Assembly: GCA_021850485.1 (NCBI GenBank) | Contig: JAJZLY010000029.1 | Span: 16,364 to 80,363 of the forward strand | Length of the DNA: 64,000 nucleotides | Direction of reading: 5' to 3' | DNA from: Bacillota bacterium | GTDB taxonomy: Bacteria > Bacillota > Sulfobacillia > JAJZYS01 > JAJZLH01 | In this document: positions 40,981-49,934 of the stretch, in pieces | Layout: every line of letters begins with the position of its first letter | Numbering within the stretch: the stretch's first letter is position 1 | The notes under the pieces: generated by a model | The model's input: only the letters and a program-made list of their open reading frames with translations | What the model was told of the DNA's origin: nothing | The model's database searches: none | Position numbers and translations under genes: made by a program

Positions 40981-42750
40981 ATGACGGATGGCATGATCGA
41001 GCGGTTGCGCTATGACGTGGTGATTTTGGGAGCCGGAGGCGCCGGCCTGCGGGCGGCGATCGAAGCCGCCAGGCCCGGAGTGAAGGTGGCTGTCTTGTCC
41101 AAGTCGCTGCTGGGCAAAGCGCACACGGTGATGGCAGAGGGTGGCATGGCGGTCTCGTTCGGCAACCTGGATCCGCAAGACTGCTGGCAGACCCACTTTT
41201 ACGACACGATGCGCGGCGGCAAGTTTCTCAACCACTACCGGATGGCCGAGATCTTTGCCAAGGAAGCGCCAGACCGGGTGGTGGAGCTCGAACAGTGGGG
41301 TGCGGTCTTCGACCGCACGCCGGAGGGCCGGATCAGCCAGCGGGCTTTCGGCGCTCACAGCTTTCGCCGTCTGGCTCATGTCGGCGACCGGACTGGTTTG
41401 GAATTGATCCGCACCTTGCAATACAAGGGCATCCACAGCGGCATGGACATCTACCAGGAGGTCACCGCCACCCACCTGTTTCAAGACGGCGCCGGGCGAC
41501 CGACCGGCGTCTTCGCCTACCACCGCCAGTCCGGCACCTTTTGTGTCTTCGAGGCCAAGGCGGTGGTGATCGCCACCGGCGGCTGGGGCCGGATGTACAA
41601 GGTCACGTCCAATTCCTGGGAGTCGACTGGTGAGGGTGCCGCCCTGGCGATGCGGGCCGGAGCTGAAATGAAAGACATGGAGATGGTGCAGTTCCACCCC
41701 ACTGGCATGGTGTGGCCACCCGGTGCGCGCGGCCTCCTGGTGACTGAGGGTGTGCGCGGCGAAGGCGGCATCTTGCTCAACTCCGAAGGAGAGCGCTTCA
41801 TGCTGCGCTACGACCCGGAGAAGAAGGATCTTTCCAGCCGAGACGTCGTGGCACGCTCCATCTACAAAGAGGTGCAGGCCGGCCGCGGGTCGCCCCACGG
41901 TGGCGCCTTCTTGGACATCACGCACCGGGGCGCCGATTTCATCAAGCGCAAGCTGCCGAACATGTACGACCAATACCTGAGCTTGGCAGACATCGACATC
42001 ACCAAACAGCCATTTGAGGTGGCGCCGACCATCCACTACACCATGGGCGGCATCTCTGTGGACCCGGAGACCGGCGCCACCAGCCTGGAAGGGCTATTTG
42101 CAGCGGGAGAATCCGCCTGTGGCCTGCACGGTGCCAACCGCCTGGGCGGGAACTCGCTAACCGACCTATTGGTCTTCGGCCGCCGAGTGGGGATCGGGGC
42201 TTGCGACTACGCTGCCAGCCGCCAGGAATGGACCGCGCCCAGCGCAAGCCAAGTGGCTGAGGCCGAGGCCGCAGCGTTGGCTCCGCTCGATCGGGCGGAG
42301 GGCGAAAATCCCTACCAGCTGCACAAGGACCTGCAGGAGCTGATGGGTGAGCATGCCGCCATCGCCCGCAACCGTGAACTGGCCGAAGCGGGCCTGGCCA
42401 AACTGGAGGCACTCAAGCTGCGGTCCAAGCGCCTGGCCTCCCCCGGCTCGCGCATGTACAATCCTGGCTGGCACGCCGTGTTTGAGGTCGAGGCCATGGT
42501 GCTGCTGGCCGAGGCGATCTTGCAGGGGGCGCTGTGGCGTGAGGAGAGTCGAGGCGCCCACTGGCGGCTCGATTTCCCGGACGCCGACGACCAGGGCTTC
42601 GGGCAGGCGAACTCGATCTGCCGACTCGATGGCGACGAGGTCAAACTCTCCACTCGGCCAGTACCGCAGATGCCGGCCGAACTGGCGGCGCTTTTCAGTT
42701 CCGGCCAGCTGCCGGTGCGCCAAGGCACAGATCAGGGAGGGCACAGCTGA
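40981..42750 (+). CDS. sdhA: Succinate dehydrogenase flavoprotein subunit
   Basis: 589 residues. It oxidises succinate to fumarate with covalently bound FAD. The FAD fold is VVILGAGGAGLRAAIEA; KAHTVMAEGGMAVSFGN carries the histidine to which FAD is probably attached. The capping domain has HPTGMVWPPGARG. LHGANRLGGNSLTDLLVFGRRVG is the classic second FAD segment, and RMYNPGWH- is in the C-terminal domain. Its stop overlaps the sdhB start (ATGA-like), giving a tight sdhCAB operon. Confidence 0.93.
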   Translation: MTDGMIERLRYDVVILGAGGAGLRAAIEAARPGVKVAVLSKSLLGKAHTVMAEGGMAVSFGNLDPQDCWQTHFYDTMRGGKFLNHYRMAEIFAKEAPDRVVELEQWGAVFDRTPEGRISQRAFGAHSFRRLAHVGDRTGLELIRTLQYKGIHSGMDIYQEVTATHLFQDGAGRPTGVFAYHRQSGTFCVFEAKAVVIATGGWGRMYKVTSNSWESTGEGAALAMRAGAEMKDMEMVQFHPTGMVWPPGARGLLVTEGVRGEGGILLNSEGERFMLRYDPEKKDLSSRDVVARSIYKEVQAGRGSPHGGAFLDITHRGADFIKRKLPNMYDQYLSLADIDITKQPFEVAPTIHYTMGGISVDPETGATSLEGLFAAGESACGLHGANRLGGNSLTDLLVFGRRVGIGACDYAASRQEWTAPSASQVAEAEAAALAPLDRAEGENPYQLHKDLQELMGEHAAIARNRELAEAGLAKLEALKLRSKRLASPGSRMYNPGWHAVFEVEAMVLLAEAILQGALWREESRGAHWRLDFPDADDQGFGQANSICRLDGDEVKLSTRPVPQMPAELAALFSSGQLPVRQGTDQGGHS

Positions 42751-43478
42751 TGGCTGAAATGAGAACCCTGCACGTGTTCCGGGGCGATCAGAGCGGTGGT
42801 GAAGAGGTCGCCTATGAGGTGCCAGTGGAGTCTGGCATGGTGGTGCTCGATGCCGTGCATCAGATCCAAGCCACGCAAGCTCCCGATCTGGCGGTGCGCT
42901 GGAACTGCAAGGCAGCCCGCTGCGGTTCTTGCTCCGCAGAAGTGAACGGCCACCCGCGCCTGATGTGCAAGACCCGTCTGGATGCCATCGAGGGCGAGAT
43001 CCATGTGCGCCCGATGAAGGCTTTTCCGGTGATTCGCGATCTGGTCACCGATGTGTCCTGGAACTACGAGAAGGCGAAGCAGATCGAGCCGTTTGCGCCG
43101 AAGGAGCCGGCCCCGTTTACCATGTACCAGCGGGACGTGGAGCGAAGCCAGCAGTTTCGCAAGTGCATCGAGTGCTTCTTGTGCCAAGATGTCTGCCACG
43201 TGCTGCGCGAGCATTCAGCCAAAGAGCAGTATTTCGGGCCCCGCTTCATGATCAAGATCGCCGAGCTGGAAATGCACCCGATGGATGGAGCAGACCGTGT
43301 GCCCTTCACCTCGCATCAGGCCGGAGTTGGCATGTGCAACATCACCAAGTGCTGCCAGGAGGTCTGCCCCGAGCATATTCACCTCACGGACGATGCGATC
43401 ATTCCGCTCAAAGAGCGAGTGGCTGACCGCGAGTGGGATCCGATTCGGGCCCTGTTCCGCAAGCCAGCGGTGCGCTGA
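42750..43478 (+). CDS. sdhB: Succinate dehydrogenase iron-sulfur subunit
   Basis: 242 residues. The [2Fe-2S] ligands lie in NCKAARCGSCSAEVNG with LMC following; the [4Fe-4S] motif is CIECFLCQDVC; the [3Fe-4S] cluster region is MCNITKCCQEVCPEHI. It carries electrons from SdhA to the membrane anchor. Start ATG 42750 overlaps the sdhA stop. After it about 140 bases without a gene lead to the tetR operator. Confidence 0.93.
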   Translation: MAEMRTLHVFRGDQSGGEEVAYEVPVESGMVVLDAVHQIQATQAPDLAVRWNCKAARCGSCSAEVNGHPRLMCKTRLDAIEGEIHVRPMKAFPVIRDLVTDVSWNYEKAKQIEPFAPKEPAPFTMYQRDVERSQQFRKCIECFLCQDVCHVLREHSAKEQYFGPRFMIKIAELEMHPMDGADRVPFTSHQAGVGMCNITKCCQEVCPEHIHLTDDAIIPLKERVADREWDPIRALFRKPAVR

Positions 43479-43592
43479 CCAAGCCGTGCACTCGGCCGCT
43501 GCCGCCCGGAGAGGCCGGCCACCGGCTGGATCGTTGCCGCCGCAGCGGGCGATTGACGTCCGCCTGAGGCCGTGCGACCATTTGGGCTAGAA

Positions 43593-43608
43593 CCAAACGT
43601 TTGTTTGG
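43593..43608 (+). promoter_or_regulatory. Operator in front of tetR-paaABCD
   Basis: CCAAAC-GTTT-GTTTGG is a perfect 6 bp inverted repeat that ends 8 bases before the tetR ATG and adjoins its GGGAGG site. It is a fitting autoregulatory site for the TetR protein, which would then control the whole paa operon. Confidence 0.65.
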
Positions 43609-43616
43609 GAGGCACC

Positions 43617-44198
43617 ATGGGGCGCAGGCAGGACATCGTAGAAGCGGCCCAGACCCTGTTTGCCGAACGCGGCTACCACCACACCTCGATGCAAGACCTG
43701 GGAGACGCCCTAGGCATGCAGCGGGGCAGTCTGTACGCTCACATCGGTAGCAAAGATGAATTGCTGGTCGAGATCGTCGCCCGGGCGGCGCATGAGTTTG
43801 TACTCGGCATGGAGCAGATCGTCGGGCAAGCTGAGAGCGCGCCCAAGCGATTGCGGGCTGCACTGCGCCACCATATCCGGGTGGTCACGGACAGCCTCCC
43901 TGCCTCTGCCGTGTTTCTCTTTGAGTGGCGTCATCTGCCACCTCACGAGCGCCTTGACGTGGCGCGGCAGCGAGACCACTACGAAGGGCTCTGGCGACGC
44001 CTGCTGATTGAGGGTGTGGCCGAAGGCGCCTGGAGCGTGCCAGACCCGGCCCTGACCGCCACTTTCTTGCTGTCGATCGGGAATTGGACGGCGCAGTGGT
44101 ATCGGCCAGACGGGCGGCTCACGGGCGAGCAGGTAGCCGATCAGATCTACCAGTTGGCGATGGATGGCATCAGCAGGCGTCAGGAGGTGGCGAGATGA
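43617..44198 (+). CDS. TetR-family regulator of the paa operon
   Basis: 193 residues. The N-terminal HTH (RRQDIVEAAQTLFAERGYHHTSMQDLGDALGMQRGSLYAHIGSKDELL) is the TetR domain. The C-terminal helices would bind a ligand, plausibly phenylacetyl-CoA as for PaaR proteins. ATG 43617 follows GGGAGGCACC; the ORF-track start at 43572 reads through the operator. Its stop overlaps the paaA start, so regulator and enzyme genes are one transcript. Confidence 0.85.
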   Translation: MGRRQDIVEAAQTLFAERGYHHTSMQDLGDALGMQRGSLYAHIGSKDELLVEIVARAAHEFVLGMEQIVGQAESAPKRLRAALRHHIRVVTDSLPASAVFLFEWRHLPPHERLDVARQRDHYEGLWRRLLIEGVAEGAWSVPDPALTATFLLSIGNWTAQWYRPDGRLTGEQVADQIYQLAMDGISRRQEVAR

Positions 44199-45127
44199 CA
44201 GACCAAGCTAGGCTCGAGGCGTTTGAGGCCAAAATCGCCGGTGGTGAGAAGATCGAGTCCGACGACTGGATGCCCGAGCTCTACCGCAAGCAGGCCCTGC
44301 GCTTGATCTTGACGCACGCTAATTCCGAATTGATGGGTGCCCTTCCCGAGCGGGAGTGGATTCCTCGAGCTCCAGGCATGCACCGTAAGCTGGCCGTGCT
44401 GGCCAAGGTGCAAGACGAGATTGGCCACGCCCAGCTCATCTACCGGGTGGCGGAGGATCTGGCCCGGCCGCTGGGATTGACCCGCGATGACTTCATGCAA
44501 GACTTGATCTCCGGCAAGGCCAAGTTCCACAACGTCTTCTCCTACCCGGCCCCGACCTGGGCTGACGTGGGTGTGATCGCCTGGCTGGTGGACGGCGCTG
44601 CCCTGGTCACACAGGGAGCCCTGCTCCGCACCAGCTATGGCCCCTACGGCCGGATACTGCGCCGCATCTGCGCCGAAGAGGCAATCCACCTCAAGCATGG
44701 CGAGGATATCGTGCTCACCTTGGCGGCTGGGACGGCGGACCAGCGGCAGATGCTGCAGGACGCACTGAGTCGCTGGTGGGAGCCGCTTTTGCACTTCTTC
44801 GGGCCGCCGGACGAGGTCTCGCCCAACACCGAGCAGATGGTGCGCTGGGGGATCCGCCTGAAGTCCAACGAGGAGATGCGCCAGGAATTTCTGCAAAACT
44901 ACGCACCGAAGATCCTGGAAATTGGCCTCCTGCCGCCGGACCCAGGGTTGCGGAAGGACCCAGTGAGCGGCGTCTGGCAGTATACGCAACCAAATTGGGA
45001 TGTGTTCTGGAAGGTGGTCAGAGGGGACGGTCCCAAGACCAAAGAGCGCCTAGAACTGCGCCGTATGGCGTACGAGGACCAATTGTGGGTCAGGCAGGCG
45101 GTGCGGGGTACCCACCATGTCGCATGA
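44195..45127 (+). CDS. paaA: Phenylacetyl-CoA 1,2-epoxidase subunit A (catalytic)
   Basis: 310 residues. It is the diiron catalytic subunit that epoxidises the aromatic ring of phenylacetyl-CoA. Metal-ligand motifs are visible: QDEIGHAQLIYRVAEDL near residue 70 and AEEAIHLKHGEDIVL near residue 160. MYxPKWD-like end motifs appear as TQPNWDVFWKVVRGDGP. The ATG overlaps the tetR stop, and the gene itself overlaps paaB by 11 bases. Confidence 0.93.
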   Translation: MTDQARLEAFEAKIAGGEKIESDDWMPELYRKQALRLILTHANSELMGALPEREWIPRAPGMHRKLAVLAKVQDEIGHAQLIYRVAEDLARPLGLTRDDFMQDLISGKAKFHNVFSYPAPTWADVGVIAWLVDGAALVTQGALLRTSYGPYGRILRRICAEEAIHLKHGEDIVLTLAAGTADQRQMLQDALSRWWEPLLHFFGPPDEVSPNTEQMVRWGIRLKSNEEMRQEFLQNYAPKILEIGLLPPDPGLRKDPVSGVWQYTQPNWDVFWKVVRGDGPKTKERLELRRMAYEDQLWVRQAVRGTHHVA

Positions 45128-45422
45128 GCCGGTCGAGGAGACTGTCTATGAGGTGTTCGGTCAGACCGACCGGGGAGAGCCCTATGTCCAACTGGGCTCG
45201 TTGCCGGCTGCCGATCCCGAGATGGGACTGATGTTGGCCCGCGAGCTGTTCTCCAGGCGCGGCGAGGTGATCAGTCTGTGGCTGGTGGAACGCCAGGAGA
45301 TCCATGCAACCGAGCGCTTAGACGGCGATTTGATCCGGGGCACGGACCGCACCTACAGGATGGGCGAGGGCTACCGGGTGACAGTGGAAAAGCGCCAGCG
45401 CCTGCGGAGGGTGAAGCCGTGA
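45117..45422 (+). CDS. paaB: Phenylacetyl-CoA epoxidase subunit B
   Basis: 101 residues. YEVFGQTDRGEPYVQLGSLPAADPEMGLMLARELFSRRGE is the PaaB pattern, followed by a WLV(E/P)R-type motif (LWLVERQEIHA). PaaB bridges PaaAC heterodimers in the epoxidase complex. The start overlaps paaA and the stop overlaps paaC, so the subunits are made together. Confidence 0.9.
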   Translation: MSHEPVEETVYEVFGQTDRGEPYVQLGSLPAADPEMGLMLARELFSRRGEVISLWLVERQEIHATERLDGDLIRGTDRTYRMGEGYRVTVEKRQRLRRVKP

Positions 45423-46189
45423 CCCAACGGAAGCTGATCGACCACGCCGTGAACGAGGTCTTGCTGGCCATCGCCGACGACGAACTGGTCTGCGGGCATC
45501 GTGATTCGGAGTGGTGCGCCTTCGCTCCGATGATCGAAGAAGACGTCGCCTTTGCTTCTATCGCCCAAGATGAGATGGGACACGCCCGTCTGCTCTACCA
45601 GCTGCTGGAGGCGCGCGGACAGGGAAGCCTGGACCAACTGGCATTTGGACGGCCCGTCACTGGCTACAAGAACGCCCAACTGCTGGAGCGCAAGAACGCT
45701 GGCTGGGCGCAGGCGATTGCCCGCCACTTGGTCTACGATCTTTACGATGATTTGCTGACCGGCCGCTTGCTCGAGGCCTGCCAGCTGGTCGAAGTGGCAG
45801 ACATTGCCCGCCTGGTGCGGCGCGAGGAACGCTATCATCTGGAACATCAAGAAACCTGGATCAACCACCTGGGCCATGGCGGGGACGGTGCCAAAGCCCG
45901 TCTGGACACGGCCCTGGGCCAAGTGCTGGCCGAAGCCGGCGGCCTGTTCGAGGACCTGCCTGCCCACCGCCAACTGGCTGAGGCGGGGCTGTTGCCCGGC
46001 GTGCCATCTGACCTACAGATCGAGTTTTCACAGCGACTCAGTGCGCTTTGCCTCGCTGCTGGCCTGAGTGAGCCTGCGATCCCCAGTGGCGGCTTGGGCG
46101 GGCGACTGGGCCAGCACACGGCGGATATGAGCGAGTGTCTGGCCACCATGACCGAGGTGCTCGGCCGAGCCCCTGGGGCCATTTGGTGA
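45419..46189 (+). CDS. paaC: Phenylacetyl-CoA epoxidase subunit C (structural)
   Basis: 256 residues, ferritin-like fold as PaaA. APMIEEDVAFASIAQDEMGHARLLYQLLEARG and later REERYHLEHQETW are in the positions of the diiron motifs. In known enzymes PaaC is structural and lacks metal, though here both ExxH-like motifs remain readable. GTG 45419 overlaps the paaB stop (GTGA); the ORF-track start at 45278 is a shadow. Confidence 0.9.
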   Translation: MTQRKLIDHAVNEVLLAIADDELVCGHRDSEWCAFAPMIEEDVAFASIAQDEMGHARLLYQLLEARGQGSLDQLAFGRPVTGYKNAQLLERKNAGWAQAIARHLVYDLYDDLLTGRLLEACQLVEVADIARLVRREERYHLEHQETWINHLGHGGDGAKARLDTALGQVLAEAGGLFEDLPAHRQLAEAGLLPGVPSDLQIEFSQRLSALCLAAGLSEPAIPSGGLGGRLGQHTADMSECLATMTEVLGRAPGAIW

Positions 46190-46200
46190 GGAGGCCCGAG

Positions 46201-46668
46201 ATGACGCACGATCAGGCGATGGCGGTCCTGGCCACGGTCAGCGATCCAGAGATCCCGGTCTTGTCGATCGTCGATCTGGGGATTGTCGAACGCCTGGCGT
46301 GCGCACCAGATCTGATCGAGGTCTGGCTGGTCCCTACCTTTGCCGGCTGCCCAGCGCTCGAACTGATCAGGCGTTCGGTCAGCGCGGCGCTCCAGGAAGC
46401 TGGTGCGCCCCAGGTGCAAGTCACCTTTTTGACAGCACCGGTGTGGACCACCGATCGGATCACGCCCCGAGGTCTGGCCGCCTTGGCTTCCTTCGGCATC
46501 GCTGCTCCTGGAGAGCAGGTAGCGGCCTGCCCCTACTGTCAGTCCACACAGACCCGGCGTGAGAGCGCCTTTGGCCCCACCCTGTGTCGCCAGGTCTTTT
46601 ACTGCGACGGCTGTCAGCAGCCGTTTGAGCGGATGAAGCTGATGACCCTGGCGCCAAGGCCACGATGA
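46201..46668 (+). CDS. paaD: Phenylacetate degradation protein PaaD (maturation factor)
   Basis: 155 residues. The N-terminal DUF59/MIP18-like domain (LATVSDPEIPVLSIVDLGIVERL, WLVPTFAGCPALE) is joined to a C-terminal zinc ribbon CPYC...YCDGC. It is needed for iron-cluster or diiron maturation of the epoxidase system. ATG 46201 follows GAGGCCCGAG. It overlaps the thioesterase gene by four bases. Confidence 0.9.
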   Translation: MTHDQAMAVLATVSDPEIPVLSIVDLGIVERLACAPDLIEVWLVPTFAGCPALELIRRSVSAALQEAGAPQVQVTFLTAPVWTTDRITPRGLAALASFGIAAPGEQVAACPYCQSTQTRRESAFGPTLCRQVFYCDGCQQPFERMKLMTLAPRPR

Positions 46669-47069
46669 GACCATTCGCCGGCGGTGAAGGCGCAGAGATG
46701 GAGTTCACGGTGGAGCCGGGTATGGAGGCTGCCTTTGGCGGTCAGGTAATCCATCGTGTGCTATCCACGTGGGCCCTGGTCCACCATCTGGAGTGGGTCT
46801 CCCGCCGGCTGCTGGTGGAGCATTTCGACCCCGGTGAGGAGGGCGCTGGCGCCGGTGTGAGCATTCGCCACCTGGCGCCGGCACCAATCGGGAGCGTAGT
46901 GCGGGTCAAGGCCGTTGCCCGACCCAGTCGGCCTGGCCACCTGACCACCGATGTCGAGGCCACGGCTGGCGGGCGCCTGGTGGCCCAAGGGCAGGTATTC
47001 CAGGCCATCTGGCCAGCAGATGAACTCCACCGCCGGATGGCTGAGCCTCCCGAGACGTCCCAGCCGTGA
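46665..47069 (+). CDS. Thioesterase-like hot-dog protein at the end of the paa operon
   Basis: 134 residues. The sequence from VEPGMEAAFGGQVIHRVLSTWALVHHLEWVSRRLL, with EHFDPGEEGAGAGVSIRHLAPAPIGSVVRVKA and VEATAGGRLVAQGQVFQAI, follows the hot-dog pattern of FlK-type acyl-CoA thioesterases. It takes the place of PaaI in other clusters and may release toxic or dead-end CoA esters. This role is inferred from position. Its ATG overlaps the paaD stop. Confidence 0.7.
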   Translation: MRPFAGGEGAEMEFTVEPGMEAAFGGQVIHRVLSTWALVHHLEWVSRRLLVEHFDPGEEGAGAGVSIRHLAPAPIGSVVRVKAVARPSRPGHLTTDVEATAGGRLVAQGQVFQAIWPADELHRRMAEPPETSQP

Positions 47070-47129
47070 GCGCACACCCCAGCAGGACCGCTAGCGGTAT
47101 GGGCGAAGGGGGCGCTAGGAGGTGGCACC

Positions 47130-48095
47130 GTGAGTGAGATTGCCCCGCCCCGCCGGCGCCGCAGATGGCCGTGGTGGGTGGCTGGCCTGGCCGCACTGTG
47201 TGTGGTGCTGGTACTGTACTCCGGCCTGGTGGTCTTCAGTCTGATTCACCCCAGCCGTGATGTGTTGCGAACCAATCCCGGCCTGTGGGGTCTCAACTAT
47301 CAGAACGTGACCTTTCCCAGCAAGGCGGGTGGCCTCGAACTCAAGGGTTGGTGGATTCCGAGTACGGGTGCTGGATTGACCGTGGTGCTGGCCCATGGCT
47401 ATTCGTCCAACCGGGCGATGGCCAGCTTGCCTGGCCTCGCCTTGGCTACGGCGCTGCACAACATGGGTGCCAACGTCTTGATGTTCGACTTTCGGGCCGA
47501 GGGCGCTTCGCCGGGGACAGAGGTGACGGTCGGAGTCAAGGAGCAGTGGGACCTGGTTGGAGCGGTTGAGGCTGCTCGCAAAACGTTGGCTCCCAGTGTG
47601 CCGGTGGCAGTGATCGGCTTCTCTATGGGTGCTTCGACGGCGCTGCTGGCGGCTGAGGACGATCCGAACGTGGTGGCGGTGGTGGCAGACAGTCCGTTCG
47701 CCAATCTCAAAACGTACTTGGAGGCCAACTTGCCGGTGTGGACCCATCTGCCAGCTGTTCCCTTCAACGCCATCATCATGGCGATCTTGCCGATCGTCTC
47801 CGGCGCTCACGCCAGCCAGGCCGACCCGCTGGCCGGCTTGGCCAAGCTGGGGTCGCGGCCTGTGCTCTTAATTGCCGGCCTCACCGACCAGCTGATCCCC
47901 TATCAAAACTCAGTCCTGCTCTATCAGACGGCTAAGAAGACCGACCCCCACGCCTCCTTGTGGCTGGTGCCGATGGCCCTGCACACAGGGTCTTTCCAGG
48001 TGCAGCCGGTGGCGTACCTGGCCCATCTCTACGCCTTCTTGCATCCGTTCGATGGCGCCCTAAAGCCGCCCGTGCTCCATCCGGTGGGTCTGTAG
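47130..48095 (+). CDS. Membrane-anchored alpha/beta hydrolase
   Basis: 321 residues. An N-terminal transmembrane helix (~12-33) is followed by an alpha/beta hydrolase domain: VVLAHGYSSNRAM, the nucleophile in GFSMGASTALLA near residue 170, Asp in AGLTDQLIPYQ near residue 255 and His in ALHTGSFQ near residue 285. It resembles YqkD-type hydrolases; the substrate is unknown. GTG 47130 follows AGGAGGTGGC. It lies after the paa operon with a 60-base gap and is convergent with the fakA-like gene, whose stop lies two bases beyond. Confidence 0.8.
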   Translation: MSEIAPPRRRRRWPWWVAGLAALCVVLVLYSGLVVFSLIHPSRDVLRTNPGLWGLNYQNVTFPSKAGGLELKGWWIPSTGAGLTVVLAHGYSSNRAMASLPGLALATALHNMGANVLMFDFRAEGASPGTEVTVGVKEQWDLVGAVEAARKTLAPSVPVAVIGFSMGASTALLAAEDDPNVVAVVADSPFANLKTYLEANLPVWTHLPAVPFNAIIMAILPIVSGAHASQADPLAGLAKLGSRPVLLIAGLTDQLIPYQNSVLLYQTAKKTDPHASLWLVPMALHTGSFQVQPVAYLAHLYAFLHPFDGALKPPVLHPVGL

Positions 48096-48096
48096 A

Positions 48097-49038
48097 TCAG
48101 CCGTTGCTGCGGAACTCGCCAGCCTGAGCATCCAAATCTTCGAAGGTAAGGTCATCAAGGTCGCCCTGAGCCAGGGCCCAGTCCACCACCCGTTGCGGGG
48201 CGGTGGTGTGAATGTGCACCTTGACGGTGGTATCGTCGCCGACCACCAGCAGGGAGTCGCCCATCTCTTGCAGTGCCGAGCGCATCGCCGTGAGGTCGAG
48301 GCCACTGCCTCGTTGCACGTACTGCACCTCATATCCGTAGCGGGCGTCTGCGGCTGGGCTGGGTGCGTGCACCGTGCCTCCCTGGGCTACTTGGACGCCG
48401 AGGCGAACGGCCTGCAACCCACCCAGGTGGGTCGCGTCGACACGACCGAGGGCATCATGCATGGCGGACAGGATGACGGCCAGGCCCAGACCGCCGGCAT
48501 CGACCACACCGTCTTGAGCCAGCTTGGGAAACAAGCGCGGCCCGTCTGCCACCGCCGCCCGGGCGCTATTCGTGATGCCAGAGAGAAACTCTGGGAGGTG
48601 GGCGTGGCGCAGATCCTGAGCCGTCTCAGCCACGCAGCGAATCACCGTCAGGATCGTGCCCTCAACCGGTTGGGCGACGGCACGGTAGGCGAGTTCACTG
48701 GACCTAGCGAAGGCGCTGGCCAGATCAGCCGTGGTGAAAACCTCCAGGTCCTTGAGGGTCTGACCGAGGCCGGCCAGGATCTGGGACAAAATGATGCCAG
48801 AGTTGCCCCGAGCCGAAAGTAAGGCGGCTCGCGCCGCCCGCTGAGCGACATGTCCTACCATCCGGTCCGGCGTGGCTGCAGCCTCGGCGGCGGCGGTCAT
48901 GGTGTAGGCCATGTTGGTCCCGGAATCTCCGTCCGGCACCGGAAAGGTATTGATCTTGTTCAGGTGGTCGCGCTCTTGGACCAAACGTTCCGCACCGGCC
49001 CAGTACAGTCGACTTAGGACGAACCCGTCATTATCCAC
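48097..49038 (-). CDS. DhaL/DAK2-domain fatty acid kinase-like protein, short form
   Basis: 313 residues. The N-terminal DhaL domain has NTFPVPDGDSGTNMAYT and ARGNSGIILSQILAG, with DAGGLGLAVIL near residue 190; these bind ATP/Mg in FakA. Residues ~225-310 fit part of the FakA middle domain (GYEVQYV, GDSLLVVGDDTTVKVHIHT). FakA proteins are usually ~550 residues, so the C-terminal third is absent here. With DegV (FakB) it would phosphorylate fatty acids for PlsX/PlsY. GTG 49038 is 9 bases from AGGAGG; the ORF-track GTG 49047 touches it. Confidence 0.8.
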   Translation of the reverse strand: MDNDGFVLSRLYWAGAERLVQERDHLNKINTFPVPDGDSGTNMAYTMTAAAEAAATPDRMVGHVAQRAARAALLSARGNSGIILSQILAGLGQTLKDLEVFTTADLASAFARSSELAYRAVAQPVEGTILTVIRCVAETAQDLRHAHLPEFLSGITNSARAAVADGPRLFPKLAQDGVVDAGGLGLAVILSAMHDALGRVDATHLGGLQAVRLGVQVAQGGTVHAPSPAADARYGYEVQYVQRGSGLDLTAMRSALQEMGDSLLVVGDDTTVKVHIHTTAPQRVVDWALAQGDLDDLTFEDLDAQAGEFRSNG

Positions 49039-49071
49039 GCTCCGCACCCTCCTAAATATCGGCGCTATGTC

Positions 49072-49932
49072 TTACAAGGGGAGGTAGGCCATGCCGACCG
49101 TGCCGGGGCCGAGATGGACGGCCGCCGTAGCGCCGATTTGCCACAGGTCTAATTCCTGTGGGTGGTACAGGTCCTGGATCCGGCGGTGGATGGCGGTGGC
49201 CTCTTCCAAACAAGCGAAATGGTCGACCGCCACCAGCAGCGGATTGCCTGGGACGTAGCCGACCTCCTTCAGATCGGAATCCATCCAGTGGAACAGGCGA
49301 TCAATCGACGCTTGTCTGGTGTCGGCTCGGTCGATCTCTTTCCAGCCCTTCTCCCAGATCCGAAAGATCGGCAAGCCATCCTCACCTTCGGGTACCCCAT
49401 CGCCCTGATAGCGGCCGCCAGCCTTGGCGAACGAGCGGTACATGGAGGCCACCACCATGCGCACCCGAGGCAACAGGTGCTCGGCGAGCGCCACCACGTC
49501 GGCCCGGCTCTGTCCGCCTTGGGCGGCCCGGGCGCACTGGCGCACCACCAATCCCATCGATGCCAAAATGGATTGGGCGTTGATCACGGTCACTGATCCG
49601 CCGTCGAGCAGCTCAGCACCCGTGTTGGCACCGGCATAGGTGGCGGACAGCAGTGGAGAAATCGAGAAGGCAACCAGCTCAGACGCCAGCGGCAAGGCTT
49701 TCTCATAGGCCTCCAGCCAGTCTGCTGCCGTGGCTGCTGAGGTCGTGAGACGGATTTTGCCGGCCAGCATGATGGAGTTTGCCTCTTCGATCGACATGTC
49801 GAGCCGATCGCGATAGCTTTTGTCTTCGGCCTGGATGTGGACAGGGGCCAGCGGGATGCCGAGTTCGGCTAAGACAGGATCAGGGATGTCACACGTCGAG
49901 TCCGATACAACGGCCACCAACTGCTGGGACAC
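49072..49932 (-). CDS. DegV-family fatty-acid-binding protein (FakB-like)
   Basis: 286 residues. VSDSTCDIPDPVLAELGIPLAPVHI, then RLTTSAATAADW, and SPLLSATYAGANTGAEL are the fatty-acid carboxylate and acyl-binding motifs of DegV. It presents bound fatty acid to the kinase encoded next. GTG 49932 follows GGAGGTTTGAGC. It lies between plsX and the fakA-like gene, with 2 and ~33 bases to the neighbours, so all three form one lipid-activation operon. Confidence 0.88.
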   Translation of the reverse strand: MSQQLVAVVSDSTCDIPDPVLAELGIPLAPVHIQAEDKSYRDRLDMSIEEANSIMLAGKIRLTTSAATAADWLEAYEKALPLASELVAFSISPLLSATYAGANTGAELLDGGSVTVINAQSILASMGLVVRQCARAAQGGQSRADVVALAEHLLPRVRMVVASMYRSFAKAGGRYQGDGVPEGEDGLPIFRIWEKGWKEIDRADTRQASIDRLFHWMDSDLKEVGYVPGNPLLVAVDHFACLEEATAIHRRIQDLYHPQELDLWQIGATAAVHLGPGTVGMAYLPL

Positions 49933-49934
49933 GC

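Noticed and set aside
40945-42036. Minus-strand 363 aa ORF opposite sdhA
   Set aside because: Shadow of sdhA with no recognisable domain and low-complexity His/Gly/Val content.
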